From Peribacillus sp. FSL P2-0133 (lineage in GTDB: Bacteria; Bacillota; Bacilli; Bacillales; DSM-1321), in contig NZ_CP150254.1 in the NCBI RefSeq assembly GCF_037975445.1, forward strand, positions 4,772,001 through 4,836,000: 64,000 bases of DNA, given 5' to 3'. How positions within the stretch are numbered: the stretch's first letter is position 1; every line of letters starts with the position of its first letter. Shown here piece after piece: positions 16,701 through 25,006 of the stretch. The notes below the pieces were generated by a model, which was not told the DNA's origin, made no database searches, and was given only the letters and a program-made list of their open reading frames with translations. The translations under genes were made by a program, and so were the position numbers.

Positions 16701-17456
16701 TTAAAAACCGATAAGCTGCCTTAGCTCCTTCACATATGTGCGGCTTACCGGAATGTTTGATCCGTCACTCATAATGAGATTATAAGTCGAGTTGAACCAA
16801 GGCTGTATTTCAGATATATGGATGACATTCACGATAAAACCGCGATGCACCCGTAAAAATGAGCGATTATCGAGCTTCCTTTCAAGCACGATGAGGGGCT
16901 CGCCGATTTTATATTCATTTTCTTCGGTTTTAATGATCGTCTTTCCTTCCACGAGTCCTATGAACAAAATATTATCCCGGTCGATCAAAACGATCCGATC
17001 ATCTATCGATACAGCCAATTTACCTGTATGTTCCACCGCCGTACGGCTGGCCGGAGGTGCTGTACTGGATTCATCTTTCCCGATTTGCCGCTGCTTCATG
17101 AGCTTATCCAATGTTTGACGAATCCTTTTTTCATTAAATGGCTTTAATAGATAATCAAATGCATATAACTCGAAAGCTTGGAGGGCAAACTCATCATAAG
17201 CGGTCGCAAATATGAGCGAAGGTGCAAGGTCAAGTTCCGCCAATTGCTTAGCCAAATGCAAGCCATTGCCTTCTGCAAGCTCAATGTCCAAAAAGACAAG
17301 TTCAGGTTTAAGTCGGGAGATATCCCTCATGGCATCTTCTATCCCCTCGGCCTCTCCCACGATTTCAACTTGCCTGCTTCTCTTCAATAGATATTTCAAT
17401 TCATCTCTTGCCAGTGGTTCATCCTCTACGATAAATGCTTTCATCATCGTTGACAT
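16701..17456 (-). CDS. lytR: LytTR-family response regulator
   Basis: 251 residues. The receiver domain (residues 1-120) has the acidic pair in IVEDEP, the phospho-acceptor Asp in LVFLDIEL (near 57), Thr/Ala in FATAYDEF and Lys in YLLKPF. After a linker comes the LytTR DNA-binding domain (about 150-250; SFLRVHRGFIVNVIHI is typical). AAGGAG sits six bases before the ATG, and the gene overlaps the sensor kinase by 38 bases. It presumably activates cstA immediately downstream. The symbol follows the LytSR naming, but orthology to BtsR/YpdB or LytT is not resolved here. Confidence 0.9.
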   Translation of the reverse strand: MSTMMKAFIVEDEPLARDELKYLLKRSRQVEIVGEAEGIEDAMRDISRLKPELVFLDIELAEGNGLHLAKQLAELDLAPSLIFATAYDEFALQAFELYAFDYLLKPFNEKRIRQTLDKLMKQRQIGKDESSTAPPASRTAVEHTGKLAVSIDDRIVLIDRDNILFIGLVEGKTIIKTEENEYKIGEPLIVLERKLDNRSFLRVHRGFIVNVIHISEIQPWFNSTYNLIMSDGSNIPVSRTYVKELRQLIGF

Positions 17457-19236
17457 ATGCTCCTTTTTCGTTGAGTGGTATTGATATTTTCACTTGTGTT
17501 CCGTGCCCCGGTTCACTTGCGATCGAAAGGCTGGCCTGCCCTTTATAGATCCCTTCCAGCCGTTCACTGATATTATGAAGGGCCGTTCCTGTACCCTTAG
17601 TCGATTCTACAGCATGCTTACCCAATTCATCTATTCTCCCGCTTGAAATCCCTTTTCCGTTATCTTCCACAACAATGCGCATCGTATCGTCTTTAAAGTA
17701 TGCGTGAATGATGATTTCACCTTTGCCTTTCACAGGTGGAAATGCATGGTGTACCGCATTCTCAACAAGTGGCTGTAATGTGAATGGAGGGATGAGAACT
17801 TCCTTAAGCCTTGGTTCGATTCGAAAGTTGATATGATATTTATCTGGAAAACGCGCCTGCTCCAGTGATAAATAAGCGTTAACATGCTCTAATTCCTTTT
17901 CCAGTGGCACAAGTATTTGTCGGGCACCTTGTAAATTAGAACGAAAGAAGGCACTGAGCTCCTGCAATAAATTTCTTGCCTTCTCGACATCCGTCCGGCA
18001 TAGAACGGATATCGTATTGATTGCATTAAATAAAAAATGAGGATGGACCTGTGCCTGTAAGGCCTTAATTTCAGCATCCTTCAATAATTTCGTTTGCATT
18101 TCCGCTTTAGCGAGTTCCAATTGAGTGGAAAATAGTTTTGCCAACCCTTCAGCTAACTCTTGTTCCACTTGGCTTAATTTATCGGGATGCTTGAAATACA
18201 TCTTCAAAGTCCCGACCGTTTTCTGTTGGACCTGCAACGGCAGGACCACTGCCGCCTGCAATGGGCATTGATCATGAAAACAATAAATGTCCTTTTTTGT
18301 TTTGGCCACGATGATTTTCCCTTGTTCAAGGGCTTTTTTCGTTAAGCCTGTCGCTATTCCAACCTTAGGGACATGGTGATCGGACGCAGCACCCACATGG
18401 GCAAGTACGTTATGTTCATTGGTAATAGCCACGGCATCAGCTTCAGTCAGCCCCAAGATGATTTGGGCTATTCGTTTGCATGAAGTTTGATTCAGACCTT
18501 GCCGGAAAAAGGGCAAAGTCTGATCCGCAATCAGGAACGCAAGATTGGTTTGTACAGCCCGCGTCCGTGCTTCGTCCCTCGTGATCGACTGAATGATGAG
18601 CATGAATAGTAAAGTCCCGAACCCGTTGATAATGATCATGGGCAGTCCGATTACTTGTACGAGCTCCCACGCCCTTTCAAATGGTTTGGCCGTCACCAGG
18701 ATGATGCCCATTTGGATCGCTTCCAATGCCATGCAAATGGGAAGGGCAAACCAAGGAGTGATCGTCCCATGCTTTCGCCGCCTTTTCCCCAAAAAACCCG
18801 ATAAAACCCCAGCCAAAATCGCAGCGATCGCACAAGCCCCCGCCGTAAAACCCCCGAGAAAATAACGGTGAAGCCCCGAAATCAAACCTACTCCCAACCC
18901 AACAAATGGTCCTCCCAGCAAACCGCCGATAGCCACGCCCATAATCCTTGTGTTGGCAATCGCGTTATCGGGAGCAATCTCAGCATGCCAATTCCCCTCT
19001 GGAATGGCATGATTCCCGATTTCGATCCCTGTATAGTTACTAATGATGCCGAACGTCCCAAAAAGTGCGATAAACATGATTTTCTTTGACATGTCATGTT
19101 CATGGCCTATCATTTGCCGAAAGGGTTTCATATAGGAAAGCAGGAATGCGGCAATTACGATGATTCCCACTTTTTCAAACAGCGACGGTAATAAATCAAC
19201 CAAAGCATTCACCCCATTTCTGGCTTTTTCATTCAT
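17419..19236 (-). CDS. lytS: LytS-type sensor histidine kinase
   Basis: About 605 residues. Five or six membrane helices form the 5TMR-LYT sensor domain (about residues 10-210; GPFVGLGVGLISGLHRYFLG). A GAF domain follows (about 230-360), then the His_kinase domain with the phospho-accepting His in LQAQVHPHFLFNAINTIS (near 390), and an HATPase_c domain (LVENAVHHAF; VVEDNGKGI). The start is uncertain: the frame stays open to 19314, but MNEKARNG at 19236 or a GTG/TTG shortly after gives a protein beginning just before the first helix, as in LytS. It senses an external carbon signal, probably pyruvate, and phosphorylates the partner regulator. Confidence 0.88.
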   Translation of the reverse strand: MNEKARNGVNALVDLLPSLFEKVGIIVIAAFLLSYMKPFRQMIGHEHDMSKKIMFIALFGTFGIISNYTGIEIGNHAIPEGNWHAEIAPDNAIANTRIMGVAIGGLLGGPFVGLGVGLISGLHRYFLGGFTAGACAIAAILAGVLSGFLGKRRRKHGTITPWFALPICMALEAIQMGIILVTAKPFERAWELVQVIGLPMIIINGFGTLLFMLIIQSITRDEARTRAVQTNLAFLIADQTLPFFRQGLNQTSCKRIAQIILGLTEADAVAITNEHNVLAHVGAASDHHVPKVGIATGLTKKALEQGKIIVAKTKKDIYCFHDQCPLQAAVVLPLQVQQKTVGTLKMYFKHPDKLSQVEQELAEGLAKLFSTQLELAKAEMQTKLLKDAEIKALQAQVHPHFLFNAINTISVLCRTDVEKARNLLQELSAFFRSNLQGARQILVPLEKELEHVNAYLSLEQARFPDKYHINFRIEPRLKEVLIPPFTLQPLVENAVHHAFPPVKGKGEIIIHAYFKDDTMRIVVEDNGKGISSGRIDELGKHAVESTKGTGTALHNISERLEGIYKGQASLSIASEPGHGTQVKISIPLNEKGAYVNDDESIYRRG

Positions 19237-19395
19237 CTTACACCAGCCATGAAATCCTTGTCGAATTTTGTTTTTACGATTAACACGAATAATCCAAGAA
19301 CATGGAACCTCCATTTAACATTTAGGATATACGCCTTCAAATAGCATAGGGAACATGAGAATGCTATGGTTGGTTCAATCCCGGTATGATCATTC

Positions 19396-19428
19396 AAAAA
19401 AAAAAGCCTATAAATACCAAGGCTTTTT
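19396..19428 (-). terminator. Terminator of germination operon
   Basis: AAAAAGCCT pairs with AGGCTTTTT, with an eleven-base A/T run at the end. It lies 140 bases downstream of the gerB-like gene on the minus strand and separates it from lytS. Confidence 0.75.
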
Positions 19429-19568
19429 CATAAGGAGGAAATCATTTTATCTGAGTCGTTTATATAGGAACCTGTCACCATCCTTATGTAGACAATTATC
19501 AAGTTTTTCGTCATAGAAGTTCCTGACAGATGCACGATATTAGACCAAAGGCAGTAATTGAATTTTTT

Positions 19569-20684
19569 TTACCATCCTTTGGTCGCCTTTGAAATGGAAC
19601 GCTTTTTTTTCAATAGTCCTATCACTAACAATAACACCGGGAGCAGAAAACAAATGGTTAAGGAAAATGGCGTCCACGCTTTTGAAGTAAAGTTTCGACT
19701 ATGTACTGTATTTGGATGTGTAATGATGGAGAATGCAAAAATTAAAAATGCTAATGGGAAGTGAAGAATTTTGTGATTTTTTAATCCTAGTACTTGAGCT
19801 AACCCCAGAGAGAGTCCATAATAACAAATCGTTAGCTTGAAATACACGGAAAGAATCCAAATGATGGCTACAATGACTTCAATACGTTCAAAAAAATCAC
19901 CAACACTCAACACCTTTCCTAACCTATAAGAAGGATTTTTTTGCAGTGCGGTAATATCAGTACCCAATACGAGGATACTGAAAATAATCACCAAGAATAG
20001 AACGATGCCTCCTAATAATGTTCCTCGATATAAGTTTTTTTTCATTTCATCCTTTTCATTTACATAGGGCATGATCATTAAAAAGAAAACGAGCTGTACA
20101 TAAGGGAGTGCTAAAGTGTGATATGAGCCATTAATAATTGGTTTCATGCCTTCTTCAAAAATAGGTTGTATATTTTCTATTTTGATATCAGAGATAAGAA
20201 GTAAAAATAACATGAAAAGCAGACATACTATCCAAGGAAAAAAGATTAATGCAGTTCTGCTGATGACTTCTAATCCTAACCGTACACCGATTATGCATGT
20301 CAATAAAAAAAGAACCATAATCATTTCGATAGGTGTTCCAACCAAAATTTGTGTCGTTGAAAAACTCCCTATTTCATACAGTAAAGCAGACGAAAGATAC
20401 AAAATATAAAAAAGAAAGAGCAGTGCCGAGATTTTCCCAACCCATTTCCCCAATATTTTTTCATTAGCTTCGACATAAGTCTTAGATGGATAAATAGAGG
20501 CTAATTTATTATATAAGAAAACAAAACACAAACTGATGAGCGTAGTTATGATATAGGAAATCCAGGCATCCTGCTTTGCTAACGTGACAAGTAGAGCAGG
20601 TACATTAAGTATCGAACCTCCTATCGTAAATATGATGACCAATATTAGAAATTCTCCGGAGCTAATTTTTCCTTTCTCGAGCAT
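19569..20684 (-). CDS. Spore germination receptor B subunit (GerAB-type permease)
   Basis: 371-residue membrane protein of the spore_permease family (APC superfamily), the ligand-binding B subunit of GerA-type nutrient receptors in the spore inner membrane. About ten helices are visible. The N-terminus KISSGEFLILVIIFTIGGSI and the segment GTPIEMIMVLFLLTCIIGVR match the family pattern. The gene begins 14 bases after the small 2TM gene upstream. No gerA or gerC homologue is present in the flanking DNA. This subunit would therefore have to work with A and C proteins encoded elsewhere, or be vestigial. Confidence 0.88.
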   Translation of the reverse strand: MLEKGKISSGEFLILVIIFTIGGSILNVPALLVTLAKQDAWISYIITTLISLCFVFLYNKLASIYPSKTYVEANEKILGKWVGKISALLFLFYILYLSSALLYEIGSFSTTQILVGTPIEMIMVLFLLTCIIGVRLGLEVISRTALIFFPWIVCLLFMLFLLLISDIKIENIQPIFEEGMKPIINGSYHTLALPYVQLVFFLMIMPYVNEKDEMKKNLYRGTLLGGIVLFLVIIFSILVLGTDITALQKNPSYRLGKVLSVGDFFERIEVIVAIIWILSVYFKLTICYYGLSLGLAQVLGLKNHKILHFPLAFLIFAFSIITHPNTVHSRNFTSKAWTPFSLTICFLLPVLLLVIGLLKKKRSISKATKGW

Positions 20685-20698
20685 AATCAGTACCCCCC

Positions 20699-20932
20699 CT
20701 AAGACAGAATCCGTTCCATGAAAGATGTGAAGGGATCATAAAATATTGTTATCCAGTCTAAGGGATTAGGGATGGTAATATTTTTGATTAATAAAATACT
20801 CAACGTCATGCCAACTAAAAGCAATAGAATATAAACGGAGATTTCCCTCCAGCATTTATTTTTAATAAGTTGAGGTAATTCGAAATATGAAATAACAGCT
20901 CCAGTAAACACTGTTCCAATCATTGCCCACAT
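20699..20932 (-). CDS. Small 2-TM protein linked to germination permease (GerD-subunit-like)
   Basis: 77 residues with two hydrophobic helices (MIGTVFTGAVISYF, residues 3-16; ISVYILLLLVGMTLSILLI, about 31-49) and an amphipathic tail (TIFYDPFTSFMERIL). Its size and position match the fourth, D-type subunit found beside some GerA-family operons (such as gerU and gerV), which tunes the nutrient response. It is the first gene of a two-gene operon with the gerB-like gene. Family assignment rests on topology and context rather than on a motif. Confidence 0.7.
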   Translation of the reverse strand: MWAMIGTVFTGAVISYFELPQLIKNKCWREISVYILLLLVGMTLSILLIKNITIPNPLDWITIFYDPFTSFMERILS

Positions 20933-21344
20933 TGATTTTACTCCTCAGGTTATTATCTTTACTTTAACGGTCACATTCACTTCCAAATCTCGAATTGCTG
21001 TTCCCGCAGCCAGTTAGAACTATAGTAGGTAAGATGAATGCTACGGTTATGGTTTCACCTTGGATGCAAATATATCCATTTAAATAAAATAATTTGTAAT
21101 GAAATAAAGGGCATGTTTTGAAAAAAGATTAATCAAAACAAGCCCTTCTTACATTTAATAGAATTGCCCTAACTGCGCTCTCGAAATTACCTTTGGGGGA
21201 TCCGAAAAGGTTAGTCATACCCCGGTATCATTTCTGAAACAGCAGTCGTCATTTTTGGAACCCACCACAACCAAAAATAGTTTATTGTGAAACGAGGAGA
21301 GTAAACAAGTTATTTCATTTTAGGAACAAGTATGAGGTATGAAT
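20933..21344. other. Intergenic region between gerB/D operon and LuxR-type gene
   Basis: No gene seen. It contains a hairpin at 21109-21146 (GGGCATGTTTTG with CAAAACAAGCCC, then TTCTT) resembling one near 33863-33900, and dispersed repeat C copy 1 (21223-21310). Confidence 0.5.
21223..21310 (+). repeat. Dispersed repeat C, copy 1
   Basis: Shares GTATCATTTCTG, GTCATTTTTGGAACCCACC and AAAATAGTTTATT in the same order and spacing with 36473-36570, at about 75% identity by eye over 90 bases. On the minus strand both copies keep the peptide WVPKMT followed two to four residues later by EMI. A decayed coding fragment is therefore possible. Confidence 0.6.
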
Positions 21345-22043
21345 ATGGAATTGAAAAATCAAATCATTTATATCAGTAAAAAAGTATTGAACAGTATTAA
21401 GAATTTCAAATTCAATTTTGAGACTATTTTTTTTATCTTTGATAAAGAGCTAAATGTTTTATACTCAAAGAGTAATTTTGAAAAAAAAGATTTAAGTAAA
21501 TTGATTATTAATGATTCTGTTGAAAATAATGCATTTGTTTTAAGTTCATTGCAAAATACTACTGTAAAAACTAAAAATCAAATCTTCGGCAAGGATTTTA
21601 GTGTTATATCTTCCCCGATTCATGAAATTAAAAATAAAGAATTGCAAGGTTATGTAGGTATAATCACAACGGATGATAGTGAAAATTTCAAAGTGATTTC
21701 TGAAATGCTGGCCATTCAAATCTCCTACGAGTTACATGTGTATCGAGAGAAACTATTAATTGAAGAAATAATAAAAACAGACACATCATCTTTAATCACC
21801 AGGGACGATCAACATGCAGTTGAATTGCGAATCATAAAGAATATAACTCAAGGTCTCAGAGATAAAGAAATAGCTGACAATCTGCATATAAGTGTTTCTA
21901 CAGTTCGTAATTATATAAATAAACTGTTTGAAGAATTGGATTTAACCTCCAGATCACAATTAATCTGCTTATACTATGAAAATAAATTGTATGACATTCT
22001 TAATGAAATAAAGATAAAAAACGACTATTTAGAGGAATTATGA
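21345..22043 (+). CDS. LuxR-type HTH regulator with N-terminal sensor domain
   Basis: About 232 residues. The N-terminal 140 residues look like a PAS/GAF-like sensor (ETIFFIFDKELNVLYSKSNF; LQGYVGIITTDDSENFKVIS). The C-terminus carries a LuxR/GerE helix-turn-helix: IIKNITQGLRDKEIADNLHI then SVSTVRNYINKLFEELDLTS (about residues 165-205). The ATG at 21345 is preferred over one six bases earlier, because GAGGT ends at 21338. The gene is very AT-rich compared with its neighbours, hinting at horizontal origin. The signal and targets are unknown; no adjacent gene is clearly co-transcribed. Confidence 0.8.
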   Translation: MELKNQIIYISKKVLNSIKNFKFNFETIFFIFDKELNVLYSKSNFEKKDLSKLIINDSVENNAFVLSSLQNTTVKTKNQIFGKDFSVISSPIHEIKNKELQGYVGIITTDDSENFKVISEMLAIQISYELHVYREKLLIEEIIKTDTSSLITRDDQHAVELRIIKNITQGLRDKEIADNLHISVSTVRNYINKLFEELDLTSRSQLICLYYENKLYDILNEIKIKNDYLEEL

Positions 22044-22142
22044 TAAGAAGATTCAGATTTTTTTAGTCACTAGGGTTTATATCATTGATACTCCAATTGG
22101 CTTCTTGAATCTACACACAAATAACAATTAAATCAATATTTC

Positions 22143-22175
22143 ATCCCATTTCTTTTCTGCGAAATGGGATTTTTT
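22143..22175 (+). terminator. Terminator after LuxR-type gene
   Basis: ATCCCATTTC pairs with GAAATGGGAT around an eight-base loop, followed by six T. Confidence 0.85.
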
Positions 22176-22441
22176 ATGTTTACTCGAAATATGCTAGGTG
22201 TTAAAAAGGATAAAGCATCTATTATGTTAAAATTTAAAGGAATGGTAGTATTTTTGTGCTTGATAAATAGGTAATCATTATTCAATGGAGGCAACACAAT
22301 GGCTGATGATATGCCTTCTGTTTAAGGAGAATAGGGCTGCACAGCACATAGATATAAATGATATTGTGGACTGACTTTCAGTTCAGGAAATTTCAAGAGA
22401 AATTTTAAAAGAATAAAGTAAATAAGATGGAGGCGATTAAT
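22176..22441 (+). other. Intergenic stretch with a decayed short ORF
   Basis: GGAGG followed by ATG at 22299 opens only eight codons (MADDMPSV). In the same region an in-frame string KENRAAQHIDINDIVD, a stop, then LSVQEISREILKE can be read. This looks like a small gene broken by point mutations. I cannot identify it. Confidence 0.3.
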
Positions 22442-22762
22442 GTGTTGGTAGTTACCACAGAAAAAATTGAAGGGTACAAAATTGTAGAAGTGAAAGGACC
22501 CGCCTTTGGACTAATTGTAAGAAGCAGAGGGATTGGCGGCGATATCATGGCAGGGTTAAAATCCTTAGTAGGTGGAGAAATCAAGCAATATACAGCTATG
22601 CTTGAAGATTCAAGAAAAGAAGCTATGGACCGTATGATTAAAAATGCCAATCAAATGGGAGCAAACGCAATTGTAATGATGAGATATGATTCTGGGGAAA
22701 TCGGTAAAAATATGAGTGAAATCGTTGCATATGGAACTGCCGTTATTGTGGAGGCAATATAA
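22442..22762 (+). CDS. YbjQ/UPF0145 family protein
   Basis: 106 residues of the YbjQ (UPF0145, heavy-metal-binding-domain) family, a small pentameric beta-alpha fold of unknown function. VTTEKIEGYKIVEVKGPAFG at the N-terminus, then KSLVGGEIKQYTAMLEDSR and ANQMGANAIVMMRYDS, are family hallmarks. The GTG start is chosen because GGAGG at 22429-22433 stands eight bases ahead; an ATG at 22427 overlaps that site. The gene overlaps the next small membrane-protein gene by one base, so they form an operon. Confidence 0.88.
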   Translation: MLVVTTEKIEGYKIVEVKGPAFGLIVRSRGIGGDIMAGLKSLVGGEIKQYTAMLEDSRKEAMDRMIKNANQMGANAIVMMRYDSGEIGKNMSEIVAYGTAVIVEAI

Positions 22763-22989
22763 TGAAATTCATCATAGGGTACTATATATTACAAATTGTT
22801 ATAGTTATCTTATGTATTCTACTTGGATACTTTATCTATGATAAACGGTTTAAACGTAATCACGGTGTAAAAGTTCCTGATGGATTTCAATCGACAGATG
22901 AAATAAATATAGACCCTGTGAATGGAGAAAAAACAAGGGTGTATTATAATCCTGATACGGGTGAACGCTTTTATAAAAAAGAAAAATGA
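22762..22989 (+). CDS. Small single-pass membrane protein in ybjQ operon
   Basis: 75 residues. One N-terminal helix (IIGYYILQIVIVILCILLGYFI, residues 3-24) is followed by a basic patch (DKRFKRNH) and a soluble tail with YYNPDTGERFYKKEK. Orientation is probably N-out/C-in by the positive-inside rule. Its start codon overlaps the stop of the YbjQ gene (TAATG), implying coupled translation, so the two products may act together at the membrane. No family recognised. A strong terminator follows. Confidence 0.8.
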   Translation: MKFIIGYYILQIVIVILCILLGYFIYDKRFKRNHGVKVPDGFQSTDEINIDPVNGEKTRVYYNPDTGERFYKKEK

Positions 22990-22993
22990 TTAT

Positions 22994-23028
22994 AAAAAGC
23001 CACGTTTTTGTATGAAACGTGGCTTTTT
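22994..23028 (+). terminator. Terminator after ybjQ operon
   Basis: AAAAAGCCACGTTT pairs with AAACGTGGCTTTTT around a seven-base loop. Confidence 0.88.
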
Positions 23029-23197
23029 ATTGTTTTTTATTTAAGCGATTTGATCTCAGTTTTTACCCATGAATGTTGATTTAACGGGATTCATCTTTTA
23101 ATTCAGCATTAAGTTTTTAGCAAACTTCTGCGAAACAATAATGGACATGATGATGAAGTATCATTTGATTCGGTTTCAAGGGATTTTAATAACAAAG

Positions 23198-23659
23198 TTA
23201 TTTTTGCATTACAGACTTATAGTGCCCGGGGATGCTTTTAGCTGAAATGGCCAATCTGTTCCAGCCGTTGATCGTGATGATGATGGTAACGAGATCGATA
23301 TATTGTTTTTCATCAAAATGAAGGCGGACCCGCTCATACAGTTCATCAGGTACACCGTTTGAAGAAATGGCCGTTACCGCTTCCGTCAATTCCAGCACTG
23401 CCCTTTCCGGTTCAGAATAGAATGGTGATTCACGCCAAGCACTCAAGCAGTAGATTCTTTGTTCCGTTTCACCCATTGCCCGGGCATCCTTTGTATGCAT
23501 ATCCAAGCAGTACGCACAGCCATTTATTTGAGACGCGCGAATTTTAATCAATTCGATTAATTTGCTATCGATTCCCGTTGTTTTCTTGTATTCCTCCAAT
23601 TCCATCATTAATTTGACCACTTCCCGATTTGTCTTCATGTAGTTAATGCGTTGTTCCAT
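23198..23659 (-). CDS. Carboxymuconolactone decarboxylase-family protein (AhpD-like)
   Basis: 153 residues. The CMD/AhpD core contains the redox pair in NGCAYCLDMHTKDAR (Cys-x-x-Cys plus His, near residues 55-69), as in alkylhydroperoxidase AhpD-like proteins. The start is the ATG preceded by GGAGGAGATAGAC; the frame is open further upstream but lacks a site. It lies directly downstream of an ECF41 sigma gene and behind a promoter that matches the ECF41 consensus. It is thus the expected target, equivalent in context to YdfG-type genes known to be controlled by Ecf41. It probably handles peroxides or an oxidised organic substrate in the cytoplasm. Confidence 0.9.
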   Translation of the reverse strand: MEQRINYMKTNREVVKLMMELEEYKKTTGIDSKLIELIKIRASQINGCAYCLDMHTKDARAMGETEQRIYCLSAWRESPFYSEPERAVLELTEAVTAISSNGVPDELYERVRLHFDEKQYIDLVTIIITINGWNRLAISAKSIPGHYKSVMQK

Positions 23660-23699
23660 GTCTATCTCCTCCATTAAATCTTTTTGGTTCCACTTATAA

Positions 23700-23726
23700 G
23701 ACAATATAGGGGTTTGATTTGTGACA
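23700..23726 (-). promoter_or_regulatory. Candidate ECF41 promoter
   Basis: On the minus strand TGTCACA, exactly 16 bases, then TGTC. The published ECF41 target consensus is TGTCACA-N16-CGTC, so only one position differs. It lies about 40 bases before the CMD gene start and 40-70 bases after the ECF41 sigma gene. Confidence 0.75.
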
Positions 23727-23728
23727 TA

Positions 23729-23756
23729 CAAAAAAGAGAGCCCGTCATGAGCCCTC
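23729..23756 (-). terminator. Terminator of ECF41 sigma gene
   Basis: On the minus strand GAGGGCTC pairs with GGGCTCTC (two G-U pairs) and six T follow. It separates the sigma gene from the promoter of its target. Confidence 0.65.
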
Positions 23757-23767
23757 AGTCTACCCTA

Positions 23768-24643
23768 TTAAGGAACAAGAATATGATTTAATTTATCGGG
23801 ATTGGTAACAATAAAGATTTTTCGAATATTTTTTTGTTTTGAATCCAATTCAAAGCAGATGACTTTGACAGGCTTTCCTTCTTTCATTTGCAAGATTCCT
23901 TCCTGACCATTGACCATCACCGGAAGAAGTTCTCCTATGAAACCTCCTTTAGCAGTAACTCCTGTAAGAAAGGAGAATACGCGCTGTTTGTTTACAATCG
24001 GTTTTAATGCAGAAAGCACTTTTCCTCCGCCGTCAGTAACAAGGACAACATCTTCTGTAAGGATATCCAAAAACTCCTCAAAGTTTCCTGTCGTAGATGC
24101 TTTTATGAATTTTTGTGCCAAAAGATCGACATGTTTCGTATCCTCCGGATGGACTGGCAGATCATTCTGTAATTTCCGCTTAGCCCGGCTGTAGATCTTT
24201 CTGCAGTTCACTTCATTCTTTTCCAGCATTTTGGCAATATCTTCATAGCTGTAAGCGAATGCTTCTCTAAGCACGAAAACCGCTCTTTCAACAGGTGAAA
24301 GCTGTTCCAGCAAAACGAGGAAGGCATACGCAACCGTTTCATCCGTTACAACCTTATCTAAAGGCTGTCCTGTTTCGTTTACACGGGGTTCAGGCAGCCA
24401 AGGTCCTGTGTAAACCTCTCTTCTCTTACGGGCTGAATTTAAAAAGTTCAGACAGCGATTTGTCGTCATTTTCGCAAGATATGCTTTCATGTCCTTAATT
24501 TGTTCGGTATCAAGCTTAAGCTGCAGGAATAAATCATGGACGATATCTTCTGCGTCGGTAACCGTTCCAAGCATCCGGTATGCGATGGAAAAAAGAAAAG
24601 GTTGATATGTCTTATATAATGTATCCAACTCCACTTGCTTCAC
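23768..24643 (-). CDS. ECF41-family sigma factor (SigJ-like)
   Basis: 291 residues. Sigma region 2 (PFLFSIAYRMLGTVTDAEDI, residues 14-33) and region 4 (SPVERAVFVLREAF to NEVNCRKIYSRAKRKL, about 115-155) are followed by a fused SnoaL-like C-terminal domain (about 170-290). All three ECF41 signature motifs are visible: WLPEP in the linker between regions, DGGG (here DGGGKV) and NPDKL near the C-terminus. In this group the C-terminal extension replaces an anti-sigma factor and modulates activity. The CMD-family target and matching promoter lie immediately downstream. The inducing signal is unknown in the family. Confidence 0.92.
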   Translation of the reverse strand: MKQVELDTLYKTYQPFLFSIAYRMLGTVTDAEDIVHDLFLQLKLDTEQIKDMKAYLAKMTTNRCLNFLNSARKRREVYTGPWLPEPRVNETGQPLDKVVTDETVAYAFLVLLEQLSPVERAVFVLREAFAYSYEDIAKMLEKNEVNCRKIYSRAKRKLQNDLPVHPEDTKHVDLLAQKFIKASTTGNFEEFLDILTEDVVLVTDGGGKVLSALKPIVNKQRVFSFLTGVTAKGGFIGELLPVMVNGQEGILQMKEGKPVKVICFELDSKQKNIRKIFIVTNPDKLNHILVP

Positions 24644-24781
24644 CTATTTTCTATCAAATTCGTTTTTTGAGTTGTATGACCCTTTCCATAACTATTCTCT
24701 AAACCAATCATTTATCCTTCTTCACCCGGTTTAAAGCAGACAATCTACAACTTAAAAAGAACAGCCAAAGAGCTGCTCCCA

Positions 24782-24822
24782 GACTGTAGACAAAATCGAT
24801 AATTATTGACTTTGCCTACAGT
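24782..24822 (-). repeat. Hairpin H2
   Basis: ACTGTAGACAAAA and TTTGCCTACAGT form an imperfect stem related to hairpin H1. On the minus strand it lacks a T-run, so it is probably a degraded terminator for the YfcC-type gene at 25007. Confidence 0.65.
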
Positions 24823-24945
24823 GAACGTTGATTGGAACGTAGGGCACTCGCTTTCCGCGGGCGGTCATTGGGCCTGTTGTGTCTCCTTTGGACACGCTTT
24901 TCCTGCAGGAGTCCCGAACACCCGCTCCAATCAACTTTTTTTAAA
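24823..24945 (-). repeat. Dispersed repeat B, copy 3 (inverted)
   Basis: GGCACTCGCTTTCCGCGGGC at the left end and CTGCAGGAGTCCCGAACA with CGCTCCAATCAAC at the right end match repeat B in reverse. The centre is diverged (GTGTCTCCTTTGGACACGC, itself a small hairpin). Confidence 0.8.
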
Positions 24946-25006
24946 CTTAGAAAGAACCCCTTTTGTCTACTCAGAGCAGCCAAATAGCCATTCGTTTTTT
25001 TAACGT

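Larger units (their letters stand above)
24644..25006. other. Intergenic region with repeats H and B
   Basis: No gene. It holds hairpin H copy 2 at 24782-24822, immediately followed by inverted repeat B copy 3. Sequence between the sigma gene and 24780 shows no structure. Confidence 0.6.

Noticed and set aside
22299..22325. MADDMPSV mini-gene with GGAGG site
   Set aside because: Eight codons only, followed by further in-frame stops in gene-like sequence; treated as decayed DNA.
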